From positions 1-64,000 of the forward strand of contig JAAMPI010000088.1 in assembly GCA_013054445.1 (NCBI GenBank): a stretch of DNA of 64,000 nt, given 5' to 3'. A program made the position numbers and the translations under genes. A model generated the notes under the pieces. It was not told where the DNA came from, ran no database searches, and saw nothing but the letters and a program-made list of their open reading frames with translations. Positions 46,601 to 57,543 of this stretch are shown here, piece by piece; the first letter of the stretch is position 1; each line of letters starts with the position of its first letter. The DNA is from Cudoniella acicularis. Its lineage: Eukaryota > Ascomycota > Leotiomycetes > Helotiales > Helotiaceae.

Positions 46601-47662
46601 TTTTCCCGTCGCGTCGCGACTCGCGATCGTCGTTGTCGTATGCAATATGGCCTTTCGGGAATACATGCACATGCATGGTGGGGGTGAACGGACCTGCTGT
46701 ATGAGTGAAATGAGGTTAGCGGTGGCTGGTCAGTTCGCACAATGCCGCATTTGGTATGTGCTTTAAAGGTGCATCAACATTAGCATCTTATTTCATCTGC
46801 CGACCGGTTTGTATTCCGGAAAAAATAATGGTGGCGGTAGGGCTGATGATGCGTGAGAGATGAAACGAGATATACAGTAGCGATTTGAATATCGAGTGGG
46901 TTTTGAGCGAGAACTCCGTTAAAACAATCGCTTTGTTACGGTTCTATATTATGAGTGTTACAAATTAAATCGGCCCCAACCCAACATTCTCCCAACAGGC
47001 GAAGGAAAAGAAATATATAACCCACAGAAAAAGACGCTGGATTTGCAAGTCAGCGCATGAGTGATATTTTGTCATTACTTTATGCGAATAATTACAGTAG
47101 TTCCACCCCTTCCTCCCATCCATCATTCAGCATCCATACCTCTCTCTACTACCCCATTTTCTTCAACTCTAGATCCAAGCCACACCCACCCTCATACCAA
47201 CCACCATTCCTCCCAAGCAATCTCCATATCAAAAATCCATCCATAAAACATGCCCTTTCCTTCATGAGACCCTTTTCCGCAATTACAACGAAAATATAAC
47301 CCGTCCGTCCATTGAAAATGCAGAAGGCTGATGCAAACGCAAAGCAATCAGTCCCATGAGAGGCAAGCGTTAGACATGAAAACATATAAAATCGAACGAT
47401 CAAATTCCCGAACGATCCATCCCTTGATATCATGTTGTGCTAAACTTTTCTTTTCAAAATCAAAAGACGCGAGAGAAATAAACGGTGAGAATGCAGCAGG
47501 GGAAAGAGGGAAACCGGAGGATAGCAAGTAAAGTACAAGGTTCTTGGGTCTCATGTGGAAGAAATAAACCGTAGTCCAAGTATGTTACATCGTCGAAGTT
47601 GGAGGATGGAGGGTTGGAATACTGTCGACGTTTTTGAGATCAGGTTGGGGTGTAAATCGAGT
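43686..47662. other. 4-kb stretch without a recognisable gene
   Basis: No domain-bearing ORF. 44.6-46.7 kb is pyrimidine/adenine-skewed on the plus strand, and frames at 45491-46766 look low-complexity. An imperfect tandem repeat of about 60 bp lies at about 45699-45810 (GGCAGATCACCTTGGAAA then GGCGAATCATCTTGGAAA). It may hold the long 3' region of the next gene or a non-coding transcript; nothing can be supported. Confidence 0.45.
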
Positions 47663-49393
47663 TCATGCGTTCGTAGCCTGGCTTGCGCCTCGACCCCGGG
47701 GAGTGGGTGCACCTCCGCGGCCACGGTTCTGTCCGAAATTGCCTCGTCCACCTTGGCCACCTTGACGATCATTTTGGAATCCGCCGCGACCTCGTGTGTT
47801 GACTCCTCCACGTCCTCCAGTATATCCATTGCCTCCATATGCACCGGCCTTTGGTCGTCTAGGTTCGACAAAGATTGTCTCTCCTGAAATTGAGTGTGGA
47901 TTGTTGCTTGCTGCGGCTTGATATCCCTCAGCAGTAGCATACTCGACGAAAGCACAGTTCTGGACAGTGTTAGAAATAGAACCTTCTGGGGGATATTAAA
48001 CTCATACCTTTCCGCGGTTGATATCAAAGTAGATCAAGGGACCAAAAGCTTCAAGCGCACTTCGCAATTCCTCAGGAGTAAGCTTCTCAGTCACATTTCT
48101 GATATAAGCCATTGTGCCTTCCTTCTCAAGCGGCGCAGAAATTGATTGTGGGCGGTTCTGTCTCTTGGCATTATCACCAGCAGTCTGCCATCCAGCGCCT
48201 GGAGCGGTATTCTCCTTCTCCTTCTCAGCCTGACTTGCGGGAGCCGGGGTTGCTTGAGCTGGAGCAGGCTTAGTGGCAGGAGGAGCGGCACGAGCCTGAG
48301 CGGGAGGCGTAGCGGTCTTTGGAGCAACTGCTGGAACTGCAGGTTTCGGTGCTGAGCCGACAGCGGCGGCAGCGCGACTAGCCCAGCTCAATGGTTTTGG
48401 GGGAGCTGAGGGTTGAGCAGGCTCAGCAGGCTTTGTTGTGGATGGGGCGCGGGTAACAATAGGGCTTGGGACAGGGTCCTTGGGCTTCTCTGGCTCCTTG
48501 ACCTCCTCCTCGACGGCCTTCTCTATGGCCTCTGGAGTTGGGACTTCCTCTTCCTCTGGAGCAGCGACTGGAGCCTCTTCGGCCTCCTCGACAGCAGCTT
48601 CACCGTTGCCATTGGTGGTTGGGACCTCAACAGGAGCTGACTCGACCTCAATAGTTTCCTCCAACTTCTTGTCAACAATTTCCGCATCCAAAGGAGCTGG
48701 GGCTGGCTCCTCGGTGGAGGCCTGCGCCTTTGGCATCTCGACATCCTCGACAAGAGGGCCGGCAGCTGGGGTCTCTTCCTGAGCAGTAGTATCAACAACC
48801 TCCTCCTCACCTTCCTCATTGATGTATCGGAAGATGTCATTAAGAACGAAGTAGCCGGTTGGTTGCTGAGCGAGGACAAAAGTTTGTACAAACTTCTTGA
48901 GCTCTGCGGACTTGTTCGAGGTTTCACCAATTACTTGAATGACGATGTTGTCGAAAGAAGCTTGTGAGTCGACATTGGAGACACGGACCTTGCAGTCTTG
49001 GAAATCGAGTTCGCGGATGCGTTCTTGGATAGCCTGTTTCTATTAGAAGAGTACTGGCGCATTGAGAGCTTAGACTTACACTACGGCCAACGGAAACCGG
49101 CGCCACCTCAGCCTCAAGGCCAGACACGAATTGAGAACGCTTGCCATAGAAGAGCTGCTTCTTGTCAGTAGATTCCCCTAAGATTGGAATTTTAGACCTA
49201 CATGAAGCTTCTCTGGAGACTTGCTTAAGGTAGTGTAGTATTGCTCAACGAAGTACCATCCAACCTCATCCTTAGACAAATCATTGCCAGACGCGCTTCC
49301 GGTATTGGAGTCAGCAGCGCCTGAGGTAGCTGGATACTGCTCAGGTGCGCTCTTGTATTGGTCCTGCTGGGCAAAATTGCCGTTGGTCGCCAT
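47663..49393 (-). CDS. NTF2- and RRM-domain RNA-binding protein (G3BP/Nxt3-like)
   Basis: Exons 49202-49393, 49080-49154, 48008-49033, 47663-47959 with introns of 47, 46 and 48 bp; 529 aa. The NTF2-like domain (about residues 30-160) runs VGWYFVEQYYTTLSKSPEKL, HLFYGKRSQFVSG and VQTFVLAQQPTGYFVLNDIF. A long Glu-rich then Ala/Pro-rich linker follows. The RRM runs MAYIRNVTEKLTPEELRSAL, FGPLIYFDINRGK and NCAFVEYATAEGY, crossing the last intron. The C-terminus is an RGG-rich tail (GGRGGVNTRGRGGFQ). This order is that of G3BP and S. pombe Nxt3, RNA-binding partners of a ubiquitin protease in stress granules and mRNA regulation. Cytoplasmic role inferred from the family. Confidence 0.9.
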
Positions 49394-50042
49394 GGTGGAA
49401 GGAGGTGGAAGAGAAGAGGGCGACTTTTGTCAACCTCTAAATCGGGAACGAAACGGCGGAAGGAAGCGGCGTAGAGTTACTGACACGGCAGTCAGGCTGA
49501 GGCAGATTGAGCACCAAGGATGGAGAATTTGGATGCGGGAAAATGGTCTTCGAGGCCGTCGAGTCCTGTCACGGATATCGAACGCGTTCTAGGATTGAAG
49601 GACACCCGGCGGAAAATATTTCTGGAAGGGGATGAGGAACACCACCAACTTCAAATACAATAAAATTAGGAAGGATCCGGATATCAGAACTGAAGAGGAG
49701 CTCTAGAAGAAAGACTGAGCGGTGGAAGACGAGTGAACAGTTTGCGGTGCTGGCTGAAGGTGACGATCTTGGGAGGGCAAAATTGTCGATGAACGCTAAG
49801 CTTCCCATTTTCCTAAGCGAGCCCGGTGCCAAGAGAATACACGTGACTGACTTCTGAAAGTGGGGAGACCGGACTCAACCGACAACATGAAGCATCACAG
49901 GGGTAAAATTATTCAGCTTCGAGCTGGAAAGTTATGAAAAGACGTTTGTCCGAGTAAAAACAGACCATAGTAGTGTTTTGTAATTCTCCATCCTCTGTGA
50001 GCGCCCTAACAATTTATAATCCTGCTTTCACTGGCCTAAGCC
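49394..50042. other. intergenic, promoter of NTF2/RRM gene
   Basis: No ORF with a recognisable domain. Both flanking genes are on the minus strand. Confidence 0.5.
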
Positions 50043-52925
50043 TTAAACACCAATTCCAGCATGGCCCGGGATTTGGTCCCATTGGACCAGTCCTTCCTCA
50101 ACGGCATCACTCATAATTTGGAGGGCAGTGACTGGAAGAGAACGGCCAGTCGGCAGCGCGTCCAAACTCCCTGCTAATACCATCGCCAGAGACTCCTTGG
50201 TAGAAGCCTCGGCATGCTGCTCAAGATCTCTGTTTGCAGTCAATTTCTTCGCACCTCTATAGTACGTCTCTGCGTTTTTCACCAACGTTGCCTTGCTCTT
50301 GACCGCATTAGGAAGAGATGTGGGTGGCATGCCCATTTGGAAGCGCCAAAGCTCTACATCGCCCATGGTGGTATATATATTAGCGATGTTTTCATCATCG
50401 CGGAAGTTAGTTGCGGCTTTTAGGTCGGCGAGTGCCCAGGTTAGCAGAGCCCATCGAGAGTTGCCGGCTTGCTTCGTTGAACCTTCAGGGCCAAGGCGAA
50501 TGAGATTGCTAGCAGTAATATAGGCTTCGGCTCTCTTGGAGAGACCCTCAGCAGAAGGCGGCGGGGGTCCCATAGCTACGGTTCTCCATATATCTTCGAT
50601 TCTTGTGAAGTAGCTCTGTATTTCATTTCGTTAGCCTTTGCTGCCGAATATAATTTAGTGTGGGAATATGAGCAATGTCTACAGAATATTGGGTGTTCAA
50701 GGGCAGGGAAAAAACAACTAATCGAGACGTACCACTATCGAATCCGCGTTAGGAAATCGATTACGATAACCAGCATCAGCAGCAGCGCTATTGTAGACGG
50801 CACGGGCAAGATTAATTTCCATTTGATTGCTAGTTTCGGCAAGATAGAGAGTAACTTTGGCCAGAGTCGCTTGGGAGAAGTTGTTAAGCATCGTATATTG
50901 TTGCACATCGGTGATAAGGCTCAATAAAGCTGTTGCTGTCTCCAACTGCGCAAGGATGGTATCAAGGAGCACTTCTTTAGAGACAGGCAACACCACAGCT
51001 GCCCTGTAGAAAATGGAGATGTTAGCTCTCTTTGTCGTGAAATATCTCCACCACACGCATATTTTAAAGCTGCCCTGGCGCTGAATAGGCGAAAAAATGC
51101 GGCGTTGCCCGTATTTTCACTTACCATCGCTCCTCCTCTGTCCTATTTCCATCACCCATCTGCAAATTCCCATCGCACATCTCCAAGTCCTCGGTCATTG
51201 GGGTTTCCGAACGAGTAGCAGTAGATCCGGAATTAGAGATACTGCTTTCGCTATCCGCTGCAGATGCAAGTTGCACCTGGAATTCTTTGTATTGAGCTTC
51301 TTGGAGGGACAGGCATCGTGCAAATAGCTCTAGAGCCTCCTGTAAAAGTTGGTAAGACGTTTGGACAAGATCAGACTGGCCAATACTGTCTGGTACCATG
51401 TTCGATTCGTTAAGAGCGTCCACCAGGCTTGTGAGTATCTGACCAGTATTGCTGAGTATGTCAGCGACAGTTTCGCGATTGTTCAAGTTAGGAAAGGATA
51501 TGATTCAGAACAACGAGTAAGCGACTTTCAGATGAACTTTTGTTAAAGAGATTGAGGTTGTAGAGACAAGACTTGTGTTGACTGATTACAGTTATCGAGT
51601 TGATAGCTAAACAACAGATCGATCTGTTAACCGAAGCCACTAAAATAAACTTAAATTTTTTGATTATAGACAAAGGTGAACTCGAAGTACAAGCCATAGT
51701 AAGAAAAGTAACAGAAATTAAGAGAATCAACGTCAATCAGAATTGTCTAGAGCACTTACTCCACAATCTCTCTGGAAGGCTAAGGGCTTCCCTTCCTCCA
51801 AAGGCACTTAAAGAACTTGTACGACTCTGACTCAATTCTTGAAATCCTATATCGTGTTAATGGCCATATCGGGAATAACCCATACGAGCACGGTGATTAT
51901 CACCTTCCGAACCACCTAAGAACCTGGACCCCAGTTGGGCTACAAATCGAAAGTGGATTTGGCCATTAACACGGTATGGGGATTAAAAACATGAAATATT
52001 TTCCATCCAGACAGCACATCTAATGCTTAGCTCTTGAATGGACCGAAGACACAAATTACCCTCAACAGGCATTTCGATATCCAGTTTTGATATACCAGCC
52101 TTAAGGGTTTCAATTTTCCCAAGGTACAAAGCAGATACTGGTGAGGTTGAGCACAAAATTTCCCAGCAACAGCAGAATATATCAATATTCGAGTTCGTAA
52201 CCAGGAGATCCTCTTTAGACTCGCCCGGGCGGGGTCAGGGCCATAGGGTAAAAAGCAATGAAGAGGTAGTTCTCCAGATATTTCGATGATACCAGTCTCC
52301 ACGCTCAACAAAGGGGATTGGATTGGTCCAATTTGCTGGATCTTAAAGTCAAGGCCATATGCATAGGCAGCAGGCAATAAATTTGAAAGAAAATAAAACT
52401 TACAAAAGGACATCAGCATCGTCTTCCTTGAGTTTCAATGCATAGCGGCTGGAGTCCAAAGCAACCTGTAGTAGGTCCAGAAGATTTCCAGGCAGCTGTT
52501 TCCGAAGCTTAGGGTGTTGAGTAAGCTCATATTGAATTCGGGCTCTACTTGTGATCAGCCTTCAGTGAACGACGTTGCCTGAAGAGCTCACCGCACTCAC
52601 TTGTTGTATGCCAAGTCAAAGGACATTGGAAACTTTCTCAAGCCTTCATCGTAGCATTCGATCGCTCGCACGAAGAATCTGGTAGATTTTGCAGCATCGC
52701 CACCTCGCCATTTCTCTCCAGCCTCCTCAAAGTCGACACCAACTATAGCTTCTGTTAGCAACATCAATAAAACAAATTAATGGTACTTACCGGCTAAAAA
52801 TTCATCAGCAGAGGTGGGAACCTATAATGTGTTAATTCCAGCTTGAAACTGAGCGGATTTCCTACCTGTGGAGCATGCTTTGATTTCTTTTTGGCCTCTT
52901 TCAGAAACTGTTTTGGCTTAGGCAT
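50043..52925 (-). CDS. TPR-like protein of unknown function, large intron
   Basis: Seven exons: 52866-52925, 52791-52821, 52601-52742, 52404-52547, 51125-51451, 50733-51003, 50043-50615; 515 aa, all phases agree. The N-terminus is very basic (MPKPKQFLKEAKKKSKHAP). TPR-like helices are visible at EKWRGGDAAKSTRFFVRAIE and further helical repeats follow (DLLQVALDSSRYALKL; ATALLSLITDVQQYTML; ATLAKVTLYLAETSNQMEI). A polar Ser/Thr/Glu segment lies near residues 200-230. It is likely a scaffold or assembly factor conserved in fungi, but I cannot name the orthologue. Six introns are of modest length; intron 4 (51452-52403) is 952 bp, far above all others in the window, and contains a terminal-inverted-repeat element. 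Confidence 0.75.
51452..52403 (-). other. 952-bp intron of TPR-like gene
   Basis: Good splice signals (GTAAGTTTT donor, CTCAG acceptor) and the joined residues DVLFNTGQILTSL run smoothly. Contains the element at 51850-51976 and a 131-codon minus-strand frame (about 52419 to 52027) with no recognised domain. Confidence 0.65.
51850..51976. mobile_element. MITE-like element with 21-bp terminal inverted repeats
   Basis: Left end TATCGTGTTAATGGCCATATC (51850-51870) and right end GATTTGGCCATTAACACGGTA (51956-51976) are inverted copies with two mismatches in 21. Both outermost dinucleotides read TA, as for Tc1/mariner-type target sites. The 127-bp length and lack of coding capacity fit a non-autonomous element. 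The family cannot be named. Confidence 0.6.
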
Positions 52926-54390
52926 GGTGAGAAGTGACAGAAGAAGCAAGTATAAAGGGGTTTGTGCTTATTAGACGGCGTCACGAGTCGGTGCACAAAG
53001 AGTGATGAGATGAGGAGCGCTCCCAATTTGGGCGGGAAAAAGCTCGGCTTTCTTTCCAGGCTTTGATTCGATAAGGCTCCGGTACTCCGTAATCCGAAGG
53101 TGTTAGTAGTAGGTACAGTAATCGCCAAATCCAGGGCCGAAGCACTCGATGCTGTGCGTACACTATCTAGGTAGATTCTGTAGCTATTGACGTGAAATAG
53201 CCTCGTGTCTACACTCTGCAGAGTACCCGCTGTTGGTAGAGCCAATTGTTTGGAAAGGCCTAAAATGCAGAAATGGGTGTCACCTAGGTATACCGATGCA
53301 GCTCTAGGGCAGCGCTGTGCCAGGCCCGCCTCCCGTAAGCTCAGTGCTCTGAGGCCGAAATGACCACGTTGACCCCATGTCCTGCTTCCCTGTAGCCACA
53401 AAAACGTGGAACTCCACAACGGCTGATCTTCTCCCAAAGCATCACCGCGCCAGCCCATAAGCAACATGGCCGTTGCACCAGCGTTGACCTTCCCAAAACA
53501 CCAGCATGCCTGACCTGCAGCAGCCGCGGGATCCCGCGCAGAGTTTGTCCTCCTGTCGACCACCATGCGAACAAGACAGGCTCCGTGTCTTGGTTTTTCG
53601 AACCCCTTTCCAGAATTCCAACGTAACGGCTTCGGACAGCGGCTCGGAGGACAAAGAACGGCTTCGGGAACCATGGCTACTCCTGGATGCATTTCGCGGC
53701 TTCACCTCCCTCCTGAATCCTGTTGCGCTCCTGCTTCGTGGTGACTCTGTGAGCCTGTGACAGTCACTCTGTAAGCCTCCCGTGGGCGTTTCCAAAACAT
53801 CCCGACCCCCAACCTCCGCTGCTATACCTCGGCCGCCGTCTTAAGATCTAGAGAAGGCCCGTAAATGCGATCAGGGAAGTTGCGACTGCGCGACAGCGCG
53901 AATCAACACTACAATACAAGCCACACCGCCCCCGCCAACACGCTGACGTCTCCTTGAATCCGATCAGCGCTGCCATCTGAAGCATCTGCGTTGTCTTTTG
54001 CATCAGGAACAAGAACAAGAACAAGAACAAAAATAAACTCCTGCGCGCCGTTTCCGCCAAACTTAAGCTTCTTGTCAAACACCTGCAGCCCTCCTCGGGC
54101 TCTTTCCTGCCTAGCGTCTTTGAGGCTAGCCCACTTACACCCTGAGAGTGTATCAGATTGACAGGCACAGGGCATCTCTCGTGGCAGCAAGACATCACTC
54201 TTCTTCCGTGAACGCCTGCTCGACTCGACTTGAATACAGCCTCTACCCGTCATCGCAATTTTCCGGAACCCGCAAGTGATCCTGGATTTGGTTCTCTTCA
54301 ACTACAAGTACGGCCCGCCGACTCCGATCATCATTGCAGATATCACCTTCAGGCTTCAGTCGCATTTCGAACAGCACCCAGAAATACACA
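52926..54390. other. divergent intergenic region with microsatellite
   Basis: Between the TPR-like gene (-) and the small conserved gene (+). A hexanucleotide run of GAACAA units lies at about 54007-54032. Overlapping frames on both strands near 52900-53800 have no recognisable domain and are not called. Confidence 0.45.
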
Positions 54391-54860
54391 ATGGGTGCCT
54401 CTCTCGACTCCTCTCGCCCCATCATGGCAGCCAGTGTGAGTCTATCTCTTCCCCTATAACCTGCAGCGGCCATGTCTGTGTCCATTCATGAGCTTCGCAT
54501 GCTGACATCATATTCAATCCATAGTTAGCATCCAAGCGCGCCTCCACTCGCTTCAGTACCTACAGCACCGCTCCCTCCGTTGCCAATACCGTCAAGACCT
54601 CCCTTTCCTCGGCATCCGCACAACAAGAAATCAAGGATATCGAAGAAGGACTTGATAAGCTCGAGAACAAGAAGTTGGCCAGCCAACGCTTCGTCCCCAG
54701 TCAAGAAAAGACCGAGAACTTGAGCAAGTTGGCCCTGGGCGCAAAGTTGGAGCGAGCACTGAGCAGACGAATGGGTGGTCAGGATGCTGTCATGAGAGAC
54801 CGGAGAAGCAAGGTCGGCGAGAAGAGCGAGGTTATGAACGAGAAGGCTACCGTTGCTTAA
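54391..54860 (+). CDS. small conserved fungal protein, unknown function
   Basis: Exons 54391-54435 and 54525-54860 with an 89-bp intron (GTGAGT donor, CATAG acceptor), phase 0; 126 aa. Exon 1 encodes MGASLDSSRPIMAAS. Exon 2 begins with a Ser/Thr/Arg-rich segment, then a charged helical region (IKDIEEGLDKLENKKLA) and a compact basic motif (LGAKLERALSRRMGGQDAVM) that looks conserved. No membrane segment or signal peptide. I do not recognise a characterised family; the helical C-terminal half suggests a small binding or regulatory protein. Confidence 0.6.
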
Positions 54861-56466
54861 TTCTCGGGGGATATTTTTATTTGAAGCTGCCATCGAAGAT
54901 GATCCATGAAAACACTGAAGCATGGAGGAATCACAATCAAAGCATGACATACGGATGACGATAGGGATGAGACGAGACGATATGGGCTTTTGCTGGCGTT
55001 ATGTTCTATCTGGGTGTCGTGTTTGCGTTAATTATACCTGTGGTGCCTCTTGATGCTATACCATTTTCCTTTTTATGCAACACGTTATCGCACTACCCGC
55101 TGGCCAATGTTGCTCGCTTTCTCGTCGGATTACATACTGGGCTAGGCTACTTGGACTTTGACACTTTGCTGTTCCTCCTCATCAAAATCATATACACTAT
55201 CTAGAGCAGATTTGCACACTAAATCAAAGATATTTTACCAGGGGGCGTTTTACTGGTATTATTTAATTTTCAAGGTGGTCATCATGATCTACCTCTCCCT
55301 GCTGTGCGCCATTGAAGAATTACTACATCTCAACTATGGCCTTGAAGATTGCTTTTGTTATCAGACCCCTAATGGCTCTATGTCGTCTTGAAAATTCTAT
55401 TTCCAGGTTGCCGGGTGAAACATTGACTCTGAAGACTTCGCTTCTAGTCCACTTCTATAGACATTCTAGCCTCCGCGGAGTTCAGCAGAACTTCCTCTTT
55501 GGCCGCAAAAGGAATATCTCCATACTCTTCGGACTATTCACTCTGATCTCGTGATTGTTCGTTGCTAACCAATCATTGTATATATTTCTCGCGGTATTCC
55601 TTAGACTTTTCTCTCAGTAACACAGCAAAAATTCATCGACAGCCAATCACTTCAGGTACTAATTTAGTTCCCCTCATCTAAATGGATTTCAACCTCGAAG
55701 ATAGGCTCAATCATTTAAGGTAGAAAGCTATGCAGGGTCAGATGCCGCTAATTCATGCATCAAAAAAGGTATCAAATAAATATCTGCACAACTTTTGCAA
55801 CTTCAAAAGTCGACAAAAGTCAATTGCATCCAAACCCTTCCACGCCGTGTGACCATGCACGTCTTTCATCTTTCGAGAAGCCCAATTTATTTTCCCGCTA
55901 ACCCTGTACATTTCTACGAAGGTGGTCAGATCACACCGTCCTGTGAAGATCTTACTGCTGTCTTCAAAATCAACGACATCGTGTCCCAAAAGCACCTAAA
56001 AGCAGCGTCTTGGGCTCTATTCTCAAACTGATACTGTCGTCTATTTTAGCCTAGACTAAACATGTAGGATTCGGGTTGCATAGAGGGGAGACCCGGTGCA
56101 GCGAAGCGAAGATCGTCTTGCAACCACAACACGGGTTTTTCCATCTCTCCTTTCATCCTCATTCGTTGGACCCGGGTTTTATTACATTATTCGTACACCA
56201 AACACCATCGACGCTTCATGTGAAGTTATGGCACAGCGTTCCGACAATGCAATGGCCACGAGCACAACTCAAGCTATGTCTTATCTACCCGCAGTGTGCA
56301 GGTCATAGGACTCGATAAGCGTGGGGTTCGATTGAAACCCCTCATGTGCATTCTGCAGCTACTGCAGCTTCTCCAACGTCTCCTCTTCTCGGACCAGCAT
56401 TTCGATCCTGCTCTGCAGACTGCAGTCAGAAATGGCAGACCCATATTGCGTGCAGTCAAGATCACC
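54861..56466. other. intergenic, no gene seen
   Basis: Frames here have no recognisable domain. The final 170 bp is an in-frame extension of the APH-like gene and could be coding if translation starts at ATG 56344. Confidence 0.45.
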
Positions 56467-57543
56467 ATGACTGAGGAAGAACAGAAACAGCAACATGGTG
56501 GAGCACTACCGGAGGCATCGCTCTCCATCGGAGCCTTCTTCACCCGCAACAACCTGACAGCAAATGATCGAGCCGAGTGCAACAGCTTCGTATCGCAGCT
56601 TTACCCAGGGAAAAGCAGCTCGCTGCCATCATGCCAGGGTTACTGTTCCTTGACGGTGTTTGTTGGAGACGACATAGTTGTTCAGTTCCGGCCCAATACG
56701 TACCGGCTGGACCTCTCAATAACGACAACAGCATCGAAGATACATCCAGAATTTGCTCCAATTACCCAGTACATTACAACCATACCTTCTTCCGGCTTGC
56801 TTGTCTATAGAATGAGTAGAATCCCAGGGATATCGCTGAGAGACTTCCGACGTAGCTCCCCTCTCCTTGCCTATTCCACTCAAAATCTCACCAATCTCTG
56901 CATCTCCTTCGCAGATTTTCTTGCGCAATCCTGGCACCATGCCAACCAACCCCAATCAAGCCTCCCTTTGGGGACTATAGGGCTATCCATAGAAACCCGC
57001 CTAAAGGCGCTTCGAGCCACGCTGCCAGCACGCTTCAGAACCCTGGCGAAGACTCTGCTCATGCAGCTGCCACGCATCACTTCCCTGCCTTGGTTATTCA
57101 CACATGGTGATCTTATGCCGGGGAATTTCATGCTAGAGCCTTCGACTGGGGTTCTTAGGGGTTTGGTTGATTGGGCGGAGTCAGAATACCTTCCTTTCGG
57201 GATCTGCTTCTACGGCTTAGAGGAGATATTGGGAGAACTCACACCGAATGGCTTTTTATATCATCCGGATGCTAATACTCTGAGAGAGATTTTCTGGAAA
57301 GAATTGGAACAAGAGATCCCCGAGCTAAGAGACGATGTGAAGAGCAACGTAATTATGGCGAGGGATTTGGGGGTATTATTGTGGTACGGCATTGCTTTCG
57401 ATGATGGTGCAGTCAACCGAGTGGTAGAAGAGGGGCGAGACGTGCCTGAGATCTGGAAACTTGATGCCTTCCTGTCGCCTGAACAAGGAGAAGAGAACAC
57501 CCGAGAACACCCAGTGAGTGCTGAGAGGATATCCAAGATTTGA
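56467..57543 (+). CDS. APH-family phosphotransferase-like protein
   Basis: Single exon, 358 aa from ATG 56467 (ACCATG context). ATG 56344 in the same frame would add 41 residues beginning with a Leu-rich stretch. The protein-kinase-like APH fold is shown by the Brenner loop FTHGDLMPGNFM (catalytic Asp and Asn), followed by the metal-binding segment LVDWAESEYLPFG. Upstream, FVGDDIVVQFRP fits the nucleotide-binding lobe and VYRMSRIPGISL the hinge. Fungal genomes carry many such genes, usually of unknown substrate; bacterial relatives modify aminoglycosides, but no drug-resistance role should be assumed. The active-site residues look intact. Confidence 0.8.
   Translation: MTEEEQKQQHGGALPEASLSIGAFFTRNNLTANDRAECNSFVSQLYPGKSSSLPSCQGYCSLTVFVGDDIVVQFRPNTYRLDLSITTTASKIHPEFAPITQYITTIPSSGLLVYRMSRIPGISLRDFRRSSPLLAYSTQNLTNLCISFADFLAQSWHHANQPQSSLPLGTIGLSIETRLKALRATLPARFRTLAKTLLMQLPRITSLPWLFTHGDLMPGNFMLEPSTGVLRGLVDWAESEYLPFGICFYGLEEILGELTPNGFLYHPDANTLREIFWKELEQEIPELRDDVKSNVIMARDLGVLLWYGIAFDDGAVNRVVEEGRDVPEIWKLDAFLSPEQGEENTREHPVSAERISKI

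Noticed and set aside
46086..46766. 226-codon plus-strand frame
   Set aside because: The composition follows a C/A-rich tract and no domain is visible. It could be non-coding RNA but not a supportable protein.
52927..53692. Long minus-strand frame upstream of the TPR-like gene
   Set aside because: The frame runs through the start codon of a well-supported exon, has no domain and is low in coding character; treated as chance.
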